NCBI RefSeq assembly: GCF_030161115.1
Contig: NZ_BSPQ01000013.1
Coordinates: 186,001-250,000 of the forward strand
Source: Psychromonas marina
GTDB taxonomy: Bacteria > Pseudomonadota > Gammaproteobacteria > Enterobacterales > Psychromonadaceae
DNA: 64,000 nt
Direction of reading: 5' to 3'
Positions 43,423-54,358 of the stretch are shown piece after piece. Made by a program: the position numbers and the translations under genes. Position 1 is the first letter of the stretch, and each line of letters starts with the position of its first letter. Under the pieces are notes generated by a model, which made no database searches, had not been told where the DNA came from, and was given only the letters and a program-made list of their open reading frames with translations.

Positions 43423-44937
43423 TTATGATTCGTTATGCATTTCTAAACTTGCAAGCTCTTCTTTTTGCTCTTGAATAACTTTTGCATCTTCATTGCGTAA
43501 GCTAGCTAGGTAATCAAAATAATGTTGATCAACATCACCCGTTACATAAACACCATCAAATACTGAACATTCAAAACCATCAACATCAGGATTTTGCTTT
43601 TGCACTGCATCTTTTAAGTCTTGTAGATCTTGAAAGATTAATTTGTCACTACCGATACAGTCACTGATTTGCTCATCAGTTCGATTGTAGGCAATTAACT
43701 CATCTGCTGTAGGCATATCGATACCGTAAACATTTGGGTAACGAACCTGTGGTGCTGCTGATGCAAAGTAAACATTTTTAGCGCCAGCATCACGAACCAT
43801 CTCAACAATCTGTTCTGAAGTCGTGCCACGAACAATTGAGTCATCAACTAATAAAACTGATTTTCCTTTAAACTCTGCATTGATTGCATTTAATTTACGA
43901 CGGACTGATTTACGACGTTGTGTTTGACCCGGCATAATGAAGGTACGGCCGATATAACGGTTTTTAACAAAACCTTGACGGTAAGGAATGCCCAGTTCAA
44001 CAGAAATTTCAAGTGCAATATCATTTGATGTTTCAGGGATTGGAATAACAGCATCAATTTCAATATCAGCCCATTCACGTTTAATTTTTGCACCTAATTT
44101 ACGCCCCATTTCAAGACGTGCTTCATAAACAGAAATCCCGCTTAATGTAGAGTCAGGACGAGCAAGGTAAACATATTCAAAGATACAAGGGTGTAATGAT
44201 GTTTTTTCTGCGCACTGTTTTGTAAATAGTTGGCGATCTTCTGTAATATAAATCGCTTCGCCAGGTTCAACGTCACGCATCACTTCAAAACCAATCGTAT
44301 CAAGACCAACACTTTCTGAAGCAACAATGTATTCCATATCACCAGATTCTGTTTTACGAGAACCTAATACTAAAGGACGGATACCATCTGGGTCGCGAAA
44401 AGCGACCATGCCATGACCAATAACCAATGACACAACACCGTAGGCACCAGAAACTTTGCGGTGAACTTCACCGACAGCAGTAAATATATTCGATGGTGTT
44501 AAATTAGAATTGGGCATTTTATCCAACTCAGCAGCAAAAATATTCAGTAATACTTCTGAGTCAGAGGTGGTATTGATATGACGGCGAGAAACAGCAACAG
44601 TTTCGCGTAATTGCGTTGCGTTAGTTAAGTTACCATTATGAGCCAGTGCCATGCCCCAAGGAGAGTTTACATAAAATGGCTGAGCTTCAGCTGCACTTGA
44701 ACTACCTGCTGTTGGGTAGCGTACATGGCCGATACCAATGTTACCCTTTAAACGTTGCATATGCTTAGAATCAAAAACGTCTTTGACTAATCCATTAGCT
44801 TTACGCTGTTTAAAATTATCATCAGAGATAGTGATAATGCCAGCTGCATCTTGTCCACGGTGTTGTAATACAGTTAATGCATCATAGATACTTTGATTAA
44901 CAGGTGTTGCCCCAACGATGCCAACGATTCCACACAT
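43423..44937 (-). CDS. purF: Amidophosphoribosyltransferase
   Basis: 504 residues. The N-terminal glutaminase starts MCGIVGIVG (Cys2 nucleophile after Met removal), with [10 protein letters not shown] and LAHNGNLTN; the C-terminal PRTase has the PRPP loop [19 protein letters not shown] near 365. It catalyses the first step of purine synthesis. Last gene of the truA-folC-dedD-cvpA-purF cluster, 82 bp after cvpA. No PurR box was seen in that gap. Confidence 0.96.
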   Translation of the reverse strand: MCGIVGIVGATPVNQSIYDALTVLQHRGQDAAGIITISDDNFKQRKANGLVKDVFDSKHMQRLKGNIGIGHVRYPTAGSSSAAEAQPFYVNSPWGMALAHNGNLTNATQLRETVAVSRRHINTTSDSEVLLNIFAAELDKMPNSNLTPSNIFTAVGEVHRKVSGAYGVVSLVIGHGMVAFRDPDGIRPLVLGSRKTESGDMEYIVASESVGLDTIGFEVMRDVEPGEAIYITEDRQLFTKQCAEKTSLHPCIFEYVYLARPDSTLSGISVYEARLEMGRKLGAKIKREWADIEIDAVIPIPETSNDIALEISVELGIPYRQGFVKNRYIGRTFIMPGQTQRRKSVRRKLNAINAEFKGKSVLLVDDSIVRGTTSEQIVEMVRDAGAKNVYFASAAPQVRYPNVYGIDMPTADELIAYNRTDEQISDCIGSDKLIFQDLQDLKDAVQKQNPDVDGFECSVFDGVYVTGDVDQHYFDYLASLRNEDAKVIQEQKEELASLEMHNES

Positions 44938-45019
44938 AAATTCACGCCTTTATTTAAGAATTGATAATTAATATATTCCACTCACTAAAAATTAGTGATT
45001 GATTTCAAATTTAATCTTT

Positions 45020-45514
45020 TTAAGTCGAAAGGTTTTGTAAAAAACTTGAAGAGTTCTCCAAGTGACTAAAAAACCATTCGATAATAATACCAAACTCTGG
45101 AATGAGGGTTGATTCTTTCCACCACGGAGCTTCATTAAAGCTAGTGAATGAATCAATAAAAAAGAGTACTGCGCTAACAATTAGCACGCCACGAATAGCA
45201 CCAAAAAGTACACCTAAAAGGCGATCTGTGCCAGATAACCCGGTTACTGCGACTAAACGGTTAACAATGTAGTTAATCAACGCTCCTAATAGAAGCACTG
45301 ATATAAATAGAATAGCGATAGCAACAGAGTTGCGGATAAGTTGGTCATCAAGCTGGGTTAGATAAGAGGTTACTTCGGGGTAAAAATTACTAGCAACAAA
45401 AAATGCTGTAAACCAAGTAACCAGAGAGATCGCTTCTTTCGTGAAGCCGCGGATTAAGCTAATCAATGCTGAAAAAGCGATGATGCCTAAAATAGTTAAA
45501 TCAAACCAACCCAT
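45020..45514 (-). CDS. cvpA: CvpA family membrane protein
   Basis: 164 residues, four membrane helices; starts [23 protein letters not shown], with [12 protein letters not shown] next, the normal CvpA/colicin V production protein signature. Required for envelope functions and colicin V secretion in E. coli. It precedes purF, as in many gammaproteobacteria. Confidence 0.92.
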   Translation of the reverse strand: MGWFDLTILGIIAFSALISLIRGFTKEAISLVTWFTAFFVASNFYPEVTSYLTQLDDQLIRNSVAIAILFISVLLLGALINYIVNRLVAVTGLSGTDRLLGVLFGAIRGVLIVSAVLFFIDSFTSFNEAPWWKESTLIPEFGIIIEWFFSHLENSSSFLQNLST

Positions 45515-45586
45515 TATTGTCCTTAATTTATGAACTTTTAAACGAGGCGGATTTTAGCAGATAATTTTATCAAAAGCTGTAATAAT

Positions 45587-46198
45587 TTAAGGATTTACTG
45601 CATCAAAAGGCAGTAGTTTTCCCTCTAGTTTTGTTAGACGTTTCAAACGCGGCAATTGTTGCTCAAGCTTTTTCTTAGAAACATCTGGACCAACAAAAAG
45701 ACGGGTTAATTTCCCATCAATCACCTCTGTTGGAACTGTATGTGCTTGATATCCTGCTTTATGTAGTGTTTTTAATAGTGAGTTTATATTACTCGCATTT
45801 TGAAATGCCCCTAATTGAATCGTCCAAGCAGACTCAGGCATTGTGGGTTTTACCGGAGCTTTCTTCACTATTTTTTCAACCTGTTTAGGCACTACTTTTT
45901 TTACTGGAGGTTCAGTCGCTGCAATTGGCTTTTTATCAACGCTATCTACCTGTAGGACCTCTTCGACTTGCCACTGTTCATCCACAACACTGCCATCAGT
46001 TAACTGAGCAGAAGAAATGGGTTCATCTTGAACATTTAATGTCTGTGAATGTGTTTTTAATGCTGGGTGAATCGGTGTGGCAACAAATTCATCTTCATAG
46101 GCCATCTTTTTACCATCAATAATTGATGGAAGAAAAATGACCACACATGCCACTAAAATACTGATACCCACTAATCTATTTTGAAACTGAGAAGCCAC
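45587..46198 (-). CDS. dedD: SPOR-domain cell-division protein DedD
   Basis: 203 residues. A short cytoplasmic N-terminus, one TM segment (about 10-27, GISILVACVVIFLPSII), a Lys/Pro/Val-rich periplasmic linker about 90-125, and a C-terminal SPOR domain about 125-200 (AWTIQLGAFQNASNINSLL, LTRLFVGPD). It binds denuded septal peptidoglycan. It starts 3 nt after folC. Confidence 0.88.
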   Translation of the reverse strand: MASQFQNRLVGISILVACVVIFLPSIIDGKKMAYEDEFVATPIHPALKTHSQTLNVQDEPISSAQLTDGSVVDEQWQVEEVLQVDSVDKKPIAATEPPVKKVVPKQVEKIVKKAPVKPTMPESAWTIQLGAFQNASNINSLLKTLHKAGYQAHTVPTEVIDGKLTRLFVGPDVSKKKLEQQLPRLKRLTKLEGKLLPFDAVNP

Positions 46199-46201
46199 GA
46201 T

Positions 46202-47464
46202 TTACCCTTGTGAAAATGTTAAAAAAGCTGAAACGGTATAAAATGATCCAAATACGATAATAATATCGTCATTATTTGCCTTTGATAATACGCGGTTATA
46301 CGCATCCGCGATAGTCTCAAAACAATCTACCTTAGCAGGCAGGTCATTACTAGCTTGATAATGCTTAAGCAGTGTTTGCTGTGATGCACCTCGATAACAT
46401 TCAAGCGGAATCAAATGATAATAATCAATTGCTGAGTTAATCACTGCAAAGGTGCCGGTTAAATCTTTATCTTCGAGCATGCCAACAATCGCAAATACCT
46501 TACCACCAGGTTTACGTAAATGCTGAAGTTGTGTTGCTAAATACTCGGCGGACTGCGGGTTATGTGCAACATCTAAATACGTATCGACTTGTGTCTCACT
46601 ACTGACTTTTTGTAAACGTCCTGCTAGCTGTGCATGACCAATTGCATTCGTTAATAATGTAACAGGAAGTTCAAGCTCGAGCGCCTCAATCACAGCTAAT
46701 GCGGTTGATGCATTTTGCAATGGCATTAATGTCAGCGGTAGATTATCAATGTTTTTATGACCAGACCAAGACCAACTATTAGCGCCGATTGTCGCTTGGA
46801 AATCTTTACCCGCATAACGAATATCAGCATTAATATTTTCAGCATGTTGTTGCAGTGATTGCGGAGCATCAAGTTCACCACAGATGACTGGTTTTGAAGC
46901 ACGAAATACGCCCGCTTTTTCAAAACCGATCTTTTCTCTGTCGTCACCTAACCAATCGATATGATCGATACCGATCGTTGTCACTACACTCACATCGGAC
47001 TCAACCACATTAGTTGCATCAAGACGTCCACCTAAGCCAACTTCCAACAGGATAAAATCACACTTCTCAGCTTTTAAAATATCGAGACAGCCTAACGTTA
47101 CATATTCAAAATAGCTTAATGAAGTATCGCCACGAAGTGATTCTATTTTTTCAAACGCCTGACAATGAAACTGCTCAGGCATCTCTTGTTTATTAATACG
47201 CAATCTTTCAGTATAACGCTGAATATGTGGCGAACTATAAACACCAACCTTGTATCCTGCCTGTATTAAAATCTCTTCTAAAAAAGCACAGGTTGTGCCC
47301 TTGCCATTAGTGCCAGCAACGGTAATCACTTTGGCATCAAAATGGATAACATTAAGATCATTAGCGACTTTACCAATACGCGTTAACCCGAGTTCTATTT
47401 CTGTTGGGTGTAACTTCTCTAGATAACTTAACCATTCATTTAGGCTGCGTTTATTCATCTTCAT
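46202..47464 (-). CDS. folC: Dihydrofolate synthase / folylpolyglutamate synthase
   Basis: 420 residues, Mur-ligase-like. P-loop TVAGTNGKGTTCAFLEE near 50; LLEVGLGGRLDATN near 143; IDHIDWLGD near 170; the C-terminal domain has DVAHNPQSAE near 297 and the end IIVFGSFYTVSAF. It adds glutamate to dihydropteroate and folates. In many relatives accD stands directly upstream; here truA does. Confidence 0.94.
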   Translation of the reverse strand: MKMNKRSLNEWLSYLEKLHPTEIELGLTRIGKVANDLNVIHFDAKVITVAGTNGKGTTCAFLEEILIQAGYKVGVYSSPHIQRYTERLRINKQEMPEQFHCQAFEKIESLRGDTSLSYFEYVTLGCLDILKAEKCDFILLEVGLGGRLDATNVVESDVSVVTTIGIDHIDWLGDDREKIGFEKAGVFRASKPVICGELDAPQSLQQHAENINADIRYAGKDFQATIGANSWSWSGHKNIDNLPLTLMPLQNASTALAVIEALELELPVTLLTNAIGHAQLAGRLQKVSSETQVDTYLDVAHNPQSAEYLATQLQHLRKPGGKVFAIVGMLEDKDLTGTFAVINSAIDYYHLIPLECYRGASQQTLLKHYQASNDLPAKVDCFETIADAYNRVLSKANNDDIIIVFGSFYTVSAFLTFSQG

Positions 47465-47503
47465 TATTCGACACTATTCCCTTTATACCTACACTAATAA
47501 CAA

Positions 47504-48292
47504 TTATTGTTCTAAAAAAAGAGGACCTATAGCAGGTCTTGGTAAAGCAAACTGCTCTGGATAATCAACTTCAACCAAGTACAAACCGCCTGGTTTTGCT
47601 GTTGCAGCCGCTTTCGAACGATCTTTAAGTGCCAGTAAGGTTGCTAACCAATCAACGGGCTGTTTGCCACGACCGACTTCGATCAAACTACCTGCAATAT
47701 TGCGCACCATATGGTGTAAGAAAGCATTCGCTTTGATATCAATAATGATGAAATCACCACGACGGGTGATATTTAAATACTCGATGCTGCGTACTGGGCT
47801 ATTAGCTTGACAATGAAGCGCTCGGAACGAGGTGTAATCCTGCTCACCAATAATATGCTGACCAGCTTGTTGCATTAGTTGTGCATCAAGTGGGTGGTGA
47901 TAATGACTTAAACCAGAGCGTAAAATACCCGGTCTAAAAGGTGCGTTGTAAATGATATAACGATAGCGTCTTGCAGTTGCACTAAAACGTGCATGGAATG
48001 TTTCATCAACCTGTTTTACCCAACGTACGGCAATATCATCAGGTAGATTAGCATTGACGCCAAGCGTCCATGCAACATCTTTACGATCAGCCGTTGTTTC
48101 GAAATGTACAACTTGCCCAGTACCATGCACACCGGCATCAGTTCGCCCTGCACAATTCACAGTGACCGTGTGATTAGCAATTAAAGAGAGTGCCTCTTCC
48201 AGTTTTTGTTGTACCGAAATAACCTCTTTTTGACGCTGCCAACCATAATAATTAGCTCCATCATACTCAACACCTAAAGCAATGCGCATCAC
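47504..48292 (-). CDS. truA: tRNA pseudouridine(38-40) synthase
   Basis: 262 residues. The catalytic Asp lies in [19 protein letters not shown] near 51-60; [10 protein letters not shown] and [16 protein letters not shown] follow, with the C-terminal [18 protein letters not shown]. It modifies uridines 38-40 in the anticodon arm. It is 39 bp upstream of folC. Confidence 0.95.
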   Translation of the reverse strand: MMRIALGVEYDGANYYGWQRQKEVISVQQKLEEALSLIANHTVTVNCAGRTDAGVHGTGQVVHFETTADRKDVAWTLGVNANLPDDIAVRWVKQVDETFHARFSATARRYRYIIYNAPFRPGILRSGLSHYHHPLDAQLMQQAGQHIIGEQDYTSFRALHCQANSPVRSIEYLNITRRGDFIIIDIKANAFLHHMVRNIAGSLIEVGRGKQPVDWLATLLALKDRSKAAATAKPGGLYLVEVDYPEQFALPRPAIGPLFLEQ

Positions 48293-48336
48293 TCTTCACC
48301 TAATATTTTAAAAAATGAAGTATACCGTTTTTAGAT

Positions 48337-49599
48337 TTAACCTCCATGCTCAATCTTCAAAAAATTATCAATCATCTCCTGAGTGACTAATATGACACCA
48401 CTTTCTGATATTTCGTAAAAGTTTTTATCACTTTCGTAGTCAAAACCGATACAAAAATCATCAGGGATAATACAATCTTCGACTACTAATACATTATATA
48501 AATTGCATCGCTTACCAATTCGAACATTAGGTAAAATGACACAGTGACCAAGTTTACTGTATCGCTCGATTGTTACGCAGGTAAATAGCAATGATTTTTT
48601 TAATGTAGCACCGGATATAATACAACCGGCAGTGATAACACTGTCAATCGCTTGGCCTCGACACCCCTCTTCATCGAAAATAAATTTTGCGCCGGGCAAC
48701 TGTTCTTGAAATGAGTAGATAGGCCAATGTTTATCATAAAGATTAAGCTCTGGCTCTAATTGTACGAGGTCTAAATTTGCATGGAAATATTGATCTACCG
48801 TGCCAACATCTTTCCAATAAGCCTGTACATCGGCACAACCATCAGAATCAAACACATAAGCGTACACAGATTGCTGTTTAATTGCCTTCGGTATCACGTT
48901 ATAACCAAAGTCATGCTGTGAAGCAGGTAAACAGGCGTCTGCTAATAGTAGTTTTTCTAAAACATCAAAATTGAAAATATAAACACCCATTGACACCAAT
49001 GACTTACCCGGCAAGTCAGGCATCTCCGGTGGGCATTCTGGTTTCTCTACAAATTCAATGATACGCATATCGCTATTGATACCTAACACACCAAAAGGAG
49101 AAGCATGTTTTGTATTCACGGGAATGGATGCGATAGATATGTCAGCATTATTTTTGGCATGTTGGCGAAGCATACGGCTGTAATCCATTTTATAGATATG
49201 ATCACCACCGAGTATTAACACATATTTACAATGCTGTTTACGTAACTGTTTGAGATTTTGATAAACAGCATCAGCTGTGCCACGATACCAAAGATCACCA
49301 ATCTGCTGCTGTGCGGGGACGATATTGACGTATTCACCAAGCTCCCAGGGCATTCTACTCCAAGACTTTTGGATATGATCAAGTAACTCTGAAGATTTAT
49401 ATTGAGTTAATACATTGACACGACGTATACCTGAATTCATGCAATTAGATAACGTAAAATCAATAATTTTGTATTTCCCACCAAAAGGTAAACCAGGTTT
49501 AGCACGATCTTCCGTTAAATGCTTTAAGCGACTGCCCTTACCTCCCGCTAAAATTAATGCAATGGTATCACGTGTTAATAAACCAATATGTTGAGACAT
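48337..49599 (-). CDS. glgC: Glucose-1-phosphate adenylyltransferase (ADP-glucose pyrophosphorylase)
   Basis: 420 residues. The nucleotide loop LAGGKGSRLKHLTEDRAKPGLPFGGKYKIIDF is split across residues 16-49, followed by SNCMNSGIRRV, ILGGDHIYKMDY and IIEFVEKPE; a C-terminal left-handed beta-helix part has CVTIERYSKLGHC and SVITAGCIISGATL. It makes ADP-glucose for glycogen. No glgA, glgB or glgP lies in view. The hypothetical gene upstream is 10 bp away, so they are cotranscribed. Confidence 0.93.
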   Translation of the reverse strand: MSQHIGLLTRDTIALILAGGKGSRLKHLTEDRAKPGLPFGGKYKIIDFTLSNCMNSGIRRVNVLTQYKSSELLDHIQKSWSRMPWELGEYVNIVPAQQQIGDLWYRGTADAVYQNLKQLRKQHCKYVLILGGDHIYKMDYSRMLRQHAKNNADISIASIPVNTKHASPFGVLGINSDMRIIEFVEKPECPPEMPDLPGKSLVSMGVYIFNFDVLEKLLLADACLPASQHDFGYNVIPKAIKQQSVYAYVFDSDGCADVQAYWKDVGTVDQYFHANLDLVQLEPELNLYDKHWPIYSFQEQLPGAKFIFDEEGCRGQAIDSVITAGCIISGATLKKSLLFTCVTIERYSKLGHCVILPNVRIGKRCNLYNVLVVEDCIIPDDFCIGFDYESDKNFYEISESGVILVTQEMIDNFLKIEHGG

Positions 49600-49609
49600 C
49601 TATAACCTC

Positions 49610-50104
49610 TTAGTCGAGTAATGCAGTGCCTTGTGTCGCATTAATAATCGGCGCAACTTTTAATAACTCGGACCGTTGATTGTCGACAATCTGTAATGCA
49701 GAGTGGATAGAGCGATTATTGTTTGCAATGATATTGATATCATAACTGTGTCCTTCGTAAACAAAAGCAACCTTTAAAATACCATGCTCTAATTGCCAAT
49801 CGCCACTGCAGTGAAAGTTTTCAAACAGACTGCTAATCGTCAACTGGTTATTTTTTTGAAAATTAAACATTAACGATATATTGCTTACCGAGGTAACTAA
49901 CCATGCATGCGCAATGACTTCCGCTTCCGTTAGCTTACGTTTCTGTAGCTCCCATAAAATATATTCACCTTCGGTGATAATAAAGGCACGATACTCCTCG
50001 CTTAATATTGTTGAAGATAATCTATTTTTATCACGTGTGCGCTTCTCATGGGTAAAGAGTATGACCTTACGATCTAATTCGCTTAATAGGGAAAATGCTA
50101 GCAT
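49610..50104 (-). CDS. Hypothetical protein upstream of glgC
   Basis: 164 residues from MLAFSLLSELDRKVILF (GAGGCC upstream); a TTG at 50116 would add four. Mostly helical first half, then beta strands (SLMFNFQKNN, ILKVAFVYEGHSYDINII). No membrane segment, no known domain. Close linkage to glgC (10 bp) suggests a role in glycogen metabolism or its regulation; this is a context-based guess. Confidence 0.55.
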   Translation of the reverse strand: MLAFSLLSELDRKVILFTHEKRTRDKNRLSSTILSEEYRAFIITEGEYILWELQKRKLTEAEVIAHAWLVTSVSNISLMFNFQKNNQLTISSLFENFHCSGDWQLEHGILKVAFVYEGHSYDINIIANNNRSIHSALQIVDNQRSELLKVAPIINATQGTALLD

Positions 50105-50248
50105 ACGGCCTCTCAATCAAATAATTATAAAATTAGTCTAATTAAAAGAAAGTGATGACACTGACAGGGGAAAGTTTGAAAGAGGTCAAACTACGACTCT
50201 TTTAAGTTGTTTTTATATGCGATGGCTCACATTGGCATTGGCTTACAA

Positions 50249-50277
50249 ATAAAAAAGGTAGCTTGCGCTACCTTTAA
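50249..50277 (-). terminator. topA terminator
   Basis: AAAGGTAGC, TTGC loop, GCTACCTTT; T-rich on the minus strand. 24 bp after the topA stop. Confidence 0.82.
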
Positions 50278-50301
50278 ATTTATTATTAATCAGGGATTAG
50301 G

Positions 50302-52986
50302 TTAGTCTTTCTTTTTTTTCACAGCACGCTTTTTAGTTTGCTCTTCAACCCATTTACCACCGCTTAACACTTTATCTTTTAACTCACCACCCACATACTT
50401 AGCAGTCCAACCGGTTGCTTTTTTGTCGATTTCAGTCATAACATATTGTTCTTTGTTTTTACGACTGTAACGCACAACAGCGGGGTTACCAGCAGGATCC
50501 GTTTGTGGTGCTTCAGCTAAATAGAAGAATTTAGGTGAAATGCGCGCTTTAAACTGTGCAAGTTCAGCTACTTTCGGTGCTCGCGTTTCACGAGAACGTG
50601 GGAATGTACTTGCCGCTAAGAACAGACCAGAAGCGCCATCACGTAAAATAAAATAAGCATCACTCTGTTCACAAGGTAACTCTTCAAGATGAACAGGATC
50701 TTCTTTTGGAGGAGCAACTTCACCATTACGTAAAATTTTACGTGTATTTTTACACTCTTCGTTGGTACAGCCCATGTATTTACCAAAGCGACCATCTTTG
50801 AGCTGCATCTCGTTGCCACATTTGTCACATTCAACAATTGGACCATCGTAGCCTTTGATCTTAAACTCACCCTCTTCAACAAGGTGCCCTTCACAAATAG
50901 GGTTATTACCACAGACGTGTAACTTACGTTTTTCATCAATTAAGTAGCTGTCCATTGCCATGTCACATTTAGGACAACGTTTTTTCGCCATGAGAGCAGC
51001 AGTTTCAAGATCTTCATTACTGAGAATATCTTCAACTTCTTCACCATCAACTAAGTTAATGGTCGTTTTACAACGCTCTTTAGGTGGTAATGCATAACCA
51101 GAACAACCTAGAAATACCCCAGTTGAAGCGGTACGAATACCCATTTCACGTTCACAAGTAGGACAACGAACCTCTTTAATCGCCACAGGTTCATTTAAGC
51201 GCATACCACCTTCATCTTCAGGTAGTTCTGCTTTTTCAAGAAGCTCGGTTAAATCTTTATAGAAACGGTCTAACTCAGCAATCCAATCCGCTTTGCCTTC
51301 TGCAATAGCATCCAGATTACCTTCCATCTCCGCAGTAAATGAGTAACTCATCAGGTCTACAAAGTTTTCACTCAGGCGATCGCTGACAATCTCTCCCATT
51401 TTAACTGCATAAAAACGGCGTTTATCCACTTTTACATAGCCACGATCTTGAATCGTAGAGATGATACTTGCATAGGTAGAAGGACGACCGATACCTTGCT
51501 TTTCAAGCTCTTTTACTAACGCCGCCTCGGTAAAACGAGCCGGTGGCTTAGTAAAATGCTGACGAGGATCAAGTTCAATTAAATCAATAACTTCACCAAT
51601 TGCTAAATCAGGCAGTTGCACGTCATCGACTTTACTTTTAGCAACTGGTTGTGCTTTCGTCCAACCAGCAAAACGTAAGGTACGACCTTTGGCACGTAAT
51701 AAATAATTATCAGCCTCTACAACCAATGTTGTTGCATCGTAAAGTGCCGGTAACATCTGACATGCTAAGAATTGACGCCAGATAAGTTCATAAAGGCGCA
51801 TAGCATCACGGTCAACACCATTAAGCAGAGCGGCAAGTTGTGTCACATCTGATGGACGAATCGCTTCATGCGCTTCTTGAGCGCCAGATTTACTGCTAAA
51901 TACAACAGGATCGGCAGGTAAGTAATTAGCACCAAATTCACCGGTGATGTAATCACGTGCAGAAGCGACTGCATCTTTACTCAAGTTTGTGGAGTCGGTA
52001 CGCATATAGGTAATATAACCCGCTTCATACAAACGTTGCGCTAACATCATGGTTTTCTTTACACCAAAGCTTAAACGCGTACTTGCCGCTTGCTGTAGTG
52101 TAGAAGTAATGAAAGGTGCGCTTGCTTTACTTTTAGTCGGCTTATCTTCACGTGAAAGTAATTTAAATTGCGCGTCTTTTAACGCTTCAACCGCTTTCGT
52201 TGTATGTGCTTCCGTTGTGGGTTTAAAACTATTACCGTCTTCTTTAAAAACTTCTAAGCGTAATTCACTTTTATCTTTTGCAACGGTATCTGCGTGTAGA
52301 TCCCAGTATTCATCAGGATTGAATGCTTTAATCAAGCGTTCACGCTCAACAAGAAGGCGTACTGCAACAGATTGCACACGACCAGCAGAAAGACCACGTG
52401 CTACTTTTTTCCATAACAATGGTGATACCATAAATCCGACGACACGGTCTAAAAAGCGACGTGTTTGTTGTGCTTTAACACTATTTAAGTCAAGTTCTGT
52501 CGGATTCTTAAAGGCTTCTTGAATTGCACTTTCTGTAATTTCGTTGAAAACAACACGTTGGAATTTACTGTCATCACCACCGAGGATCTCTTTAAGGTGC
52601 CAAGCAATCGCTTCCCCTTCTCTATCCAAATCCGATGCAAGGTAAATAGTTGGTGCATCAATAGCCAATTTTTGTAATTCACTAACTACTTTTTCTTTGC
52701 CTGGTAGTATTTCGTAATGCGCTTTCCAGTTGTTGTTTGGGTCGATACCCATACGAGTAACAAGCGCCTCTTGTGCGCGTTTCGCTTTCTCTTTCTCTTT
52801 CTGCGCAGGTGTCATACCAACCAATGATTTTTTCTTCTTAGCATCTATTCTTTGTTTAGCACTTCCACTGGTAGGAAGATCACGAATATGACCCACACTT
52901 GATTTAACAATGTAGTCTTTGCCAAGGTATTTATTGATGGTTTTTGCTTTTGCAGGTGATTCCACAATAACAAGAGATTTGCTCAT
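50302..52986 (-). CDS. topA: DNA topoisomerase I
   Basis: 894 residues. TOPRIM domain [19 protein letters not shown] at the start and [16 protein letters not shown] near 115; the active-site Tyr in [13 protein letters not shown] near 330; C-terminal zinc ribbons at [11 protein letters not shown]...[14 protein letters not shown]...CGNNPIC and [10 protein letters not shown]...CTNEEC; a Lys-rich tail. It relaxes negative supercoils. Its neighbour is sohB, as in other gammaproteobacteria. Confidence 0.96.
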   Translation of the reverse strand: MSKSLVIVESPAKAKTINKYLGKDYIVKSSVGHIRDLPTSGSAKQRIDAKKKKSLVGMTPAQKEKEKAKRAQEALVTRMGIDPNNNWKAHYEILPGKEKVVSELQKLAIDAPTIYLASDLDREGEAIAWHLKEILGGDDSKFQRVVFNEITESAIQEAFKNPTELDLNSVKAQQTRRFLDRVVGFMVSPLLWKKVARGLSAGRVQSVAVRLLVERERLIKAFNPDEYWDLHADTVAKDKSELRLEVFKEDGNSFKPTTEAHTTKAVEALKDAQFKLLSREDKPTKSKASAPFITSTLQQAASTRLSFGVKKTMMLAQRLYEAGYITYMRTDSTNLSKDAVASARDYITGEFGANYLPADPVVFSSKSGAQEAHEAIRPSDVTQLAALLNGVDRDAMRLYELIWRQFLACQMLPALYDATTLVVEADNYLLRAKGRTLRFAGWTKAQPVAKSKVDDVQLPDLAIGEVIDLIELDPRQHFTKPPARFTEAALVKELEKQGIGRPSTYASIISTIQDRGYVKVDKRRFYAVKMGEIVSDRLSENFVDLMSYSFTAEMEGNLDAIAEGKADWIAELDRFYKDLTELLEKAELPEDEGGMRLNEPVAIKEVRCPTCEREMGIRTASTGVFLGCSGYALPPKERCKTTINLVDGEEVEDILSNEDLETAALMAKKRCPKCDMAMDSYLIDEKRKLHVCGNNPICEGHLVEEGEFKIKGYDGPIVECDKCGNEMQLKDGRFGKYMGCTNEECKNTRKILRNGEVAPPKEDPVHLEELPCEQSDAYFILRDGASGLFLAASTFPRSRETRAPKVAELAQFKARISPKFFYLAEAPQTDPAGNPAVVRYSRKNKEQYVMTEIDKKATGWTAKYVGGELKDKVLSGGKWVEEQTKKRAVKKKKD

Positions 52987-53122
52987 AATTCTTTTAGCCT
53001 TAGAGTAGTCAAGATTGAGAGGTGCGACACTAATTTATGATTCATGCGCTGAATTCCCTTTTTATATAAGCCAAAGTCAGCGTGAATAGCAACTTATATT
53101 TTCAATAACTCTGTAAAATGAG

Positions 53123-53153
53123 ATAAAAAAGCCAACTAAATGATAGTTGGCTT
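53123..53153 (-). terminator. sohB terminator
   Basis: AAGCCAACTA pairs with TAGTTGGCTT across a 5-nt loop; T run on the minus strand. Within 60 bp of the sohB stop and upstream of topA, so the two are not a simple operon. Confidence 0.75.
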
Positions 53154-53179
53154 ACCAATATGTTCAATTTACACGCAAC

Positions 53180-54229
53180 TTATTTAAATAAGCGCGATAC
53201 ATTTAATTGCATTACTTTTAATAAACTATTCTCAAATGCAATAGCTGCACCATGGCCTAATTTATCAGCCAGCTTCTTTTTCTGGGCATATTTAATCTGC
53301 ACAATATGACGATTGTCAAGCTGAGAAAGTAAGTAATCATCACTGGTCGAAATGCTATCAACTAGGTTCAATTTAATGGCTTGTAATCCATACCAATGTT
53401 CACCCGTTGCTACTTTTTCAATATCGATAACAGGGCGATGCTCACTTACAAAATGTTTAAATAATTCATGGGTCTCTTGCAGTTCTTGCTTAAATTTCGC
53501 ACGCCCCTGTTCGTCATTTTCACCAAACATGGTTAATGTACGTTTATAGTCGCCTGCGGTTAGCTGTTCAAATTCGATATCATGTTTTTTAAGCACTTTA
53601 TTAAAGTTAGGAATTTGTGCAATCACACCGATTGATCCTAATATCGCGAACGGCGCCGCGATTATTTTATCGGCAATACAGGTCATCATGTAACCACCAC
53701 TTGCTGCAACTTTATCAACCGCGATAGTCAGTGGAATATTATTATCTTTCAAACGCTGCAGTTGAGAAGCAGCTAAGCCGTATCCATGCACCATACCACC
53801 ACCACTTTCAAGGCGAACAAATACTTCATCTTTGTCACTAGCAACAGAAAGAATAGCCGTGATCTCTTCACGTAAAGAACTTACCTCTTTTGCGTCGATG
53901 CTACCTTTAAAGTCCAGCACATAAAGTTGCGATAATGGCTCTGGTTGATTGCCCTCTTTCGCCAATTTTTTAGCTAACTTATCTTTCTCTTTTTGATCTT
54001 TTTTATCTTTTTTCAGGCGTTCTTTAAGTTGTGGTGGTGTTAACAGTTGTTCTTGTATTGATTTTTTAGTCGTTTTTAACAACGCTGAAATATCAGTTAA
54101 CTCAATCTCTCCTTTTTTATTTTTTTGCTTACTCGTCAATGCGATAATGATAATTAATAATGCAGCAACAGTGATTACGAACGTCACCGCTTTAGCAAAA
54201 AATAGCCCATATTCAAATAAAAATTCCAC
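53180..54229 (-). CDS. sohB: SohB inner-membrane signal peptide peptidase-like protease
   Basis: 349 residues from GTG 54229 (TAGGA upstream), the same length as E. coli SohB; an upstream extension is unlikely. N-terminal TM segment about 10-32, a Lys-rich linker (KERLKKDKKDQKEKDKLAKK) about 70-95, then the S49 ClpP-fold: VRLESGGGMVHGYG, the Ser in KVAASGGYMMTCIADKI, and the Lys in AGDYKRTLTMFGEN. Envelope proteolysis. Confidence 0.92.
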   Translation of the reverse strand: MEFLFEYGLFFAKAVTFVITVAALLIIIIALTSKQKNKKGEIELTDISALLKTTKKSIQEQLLTPPQLKERLKKDKKDQKEKDKLAKKLAKEGNQPEPLSQLYVLDFKGSIDAKEVSSLREEITAILSVASDKDEVFVRLESGGGMVHGYGLAASQLQRLKDNNIPLTIAVDKVAASGGYMMTCIADKIIAAPFAILGSIGVIAQIPNFNKVLKKHDIEFEQLTAGDYKRTLTMFGENDEQGRAKFKQELQETHELFKHFVSEHRPVIDIEKVATGEHWYGLQAIKLNLVDSISTSDDYLLSQLDNRHIVQIKYAQKKKLADKLGHGAAIAFENSLLKVMQLNVSRLFK

Positions 54230-54358
54230 AGTTTTATTCCTAAGTATTAGATTAATGTGGCATATCATGACAAAAACTACGCTTGGGTACAAAAGAGTTT
54301 GAGTCTTTTAGTTAAAAAAAGTTATTATTCGCGTAATTTAAGCTCTACGAGAAATATT

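Noticed and set aside
44938-45019. PurR operator before purF
   Set aside because: No ACGCAAACGTTTGCGT-like palindrome is visible in the gap or before cvpA.
52049-52522. Plus-strand 157-residue frame inside topA
   Set aside because: Antisense shadow of a conserved topoisomerase coding region.
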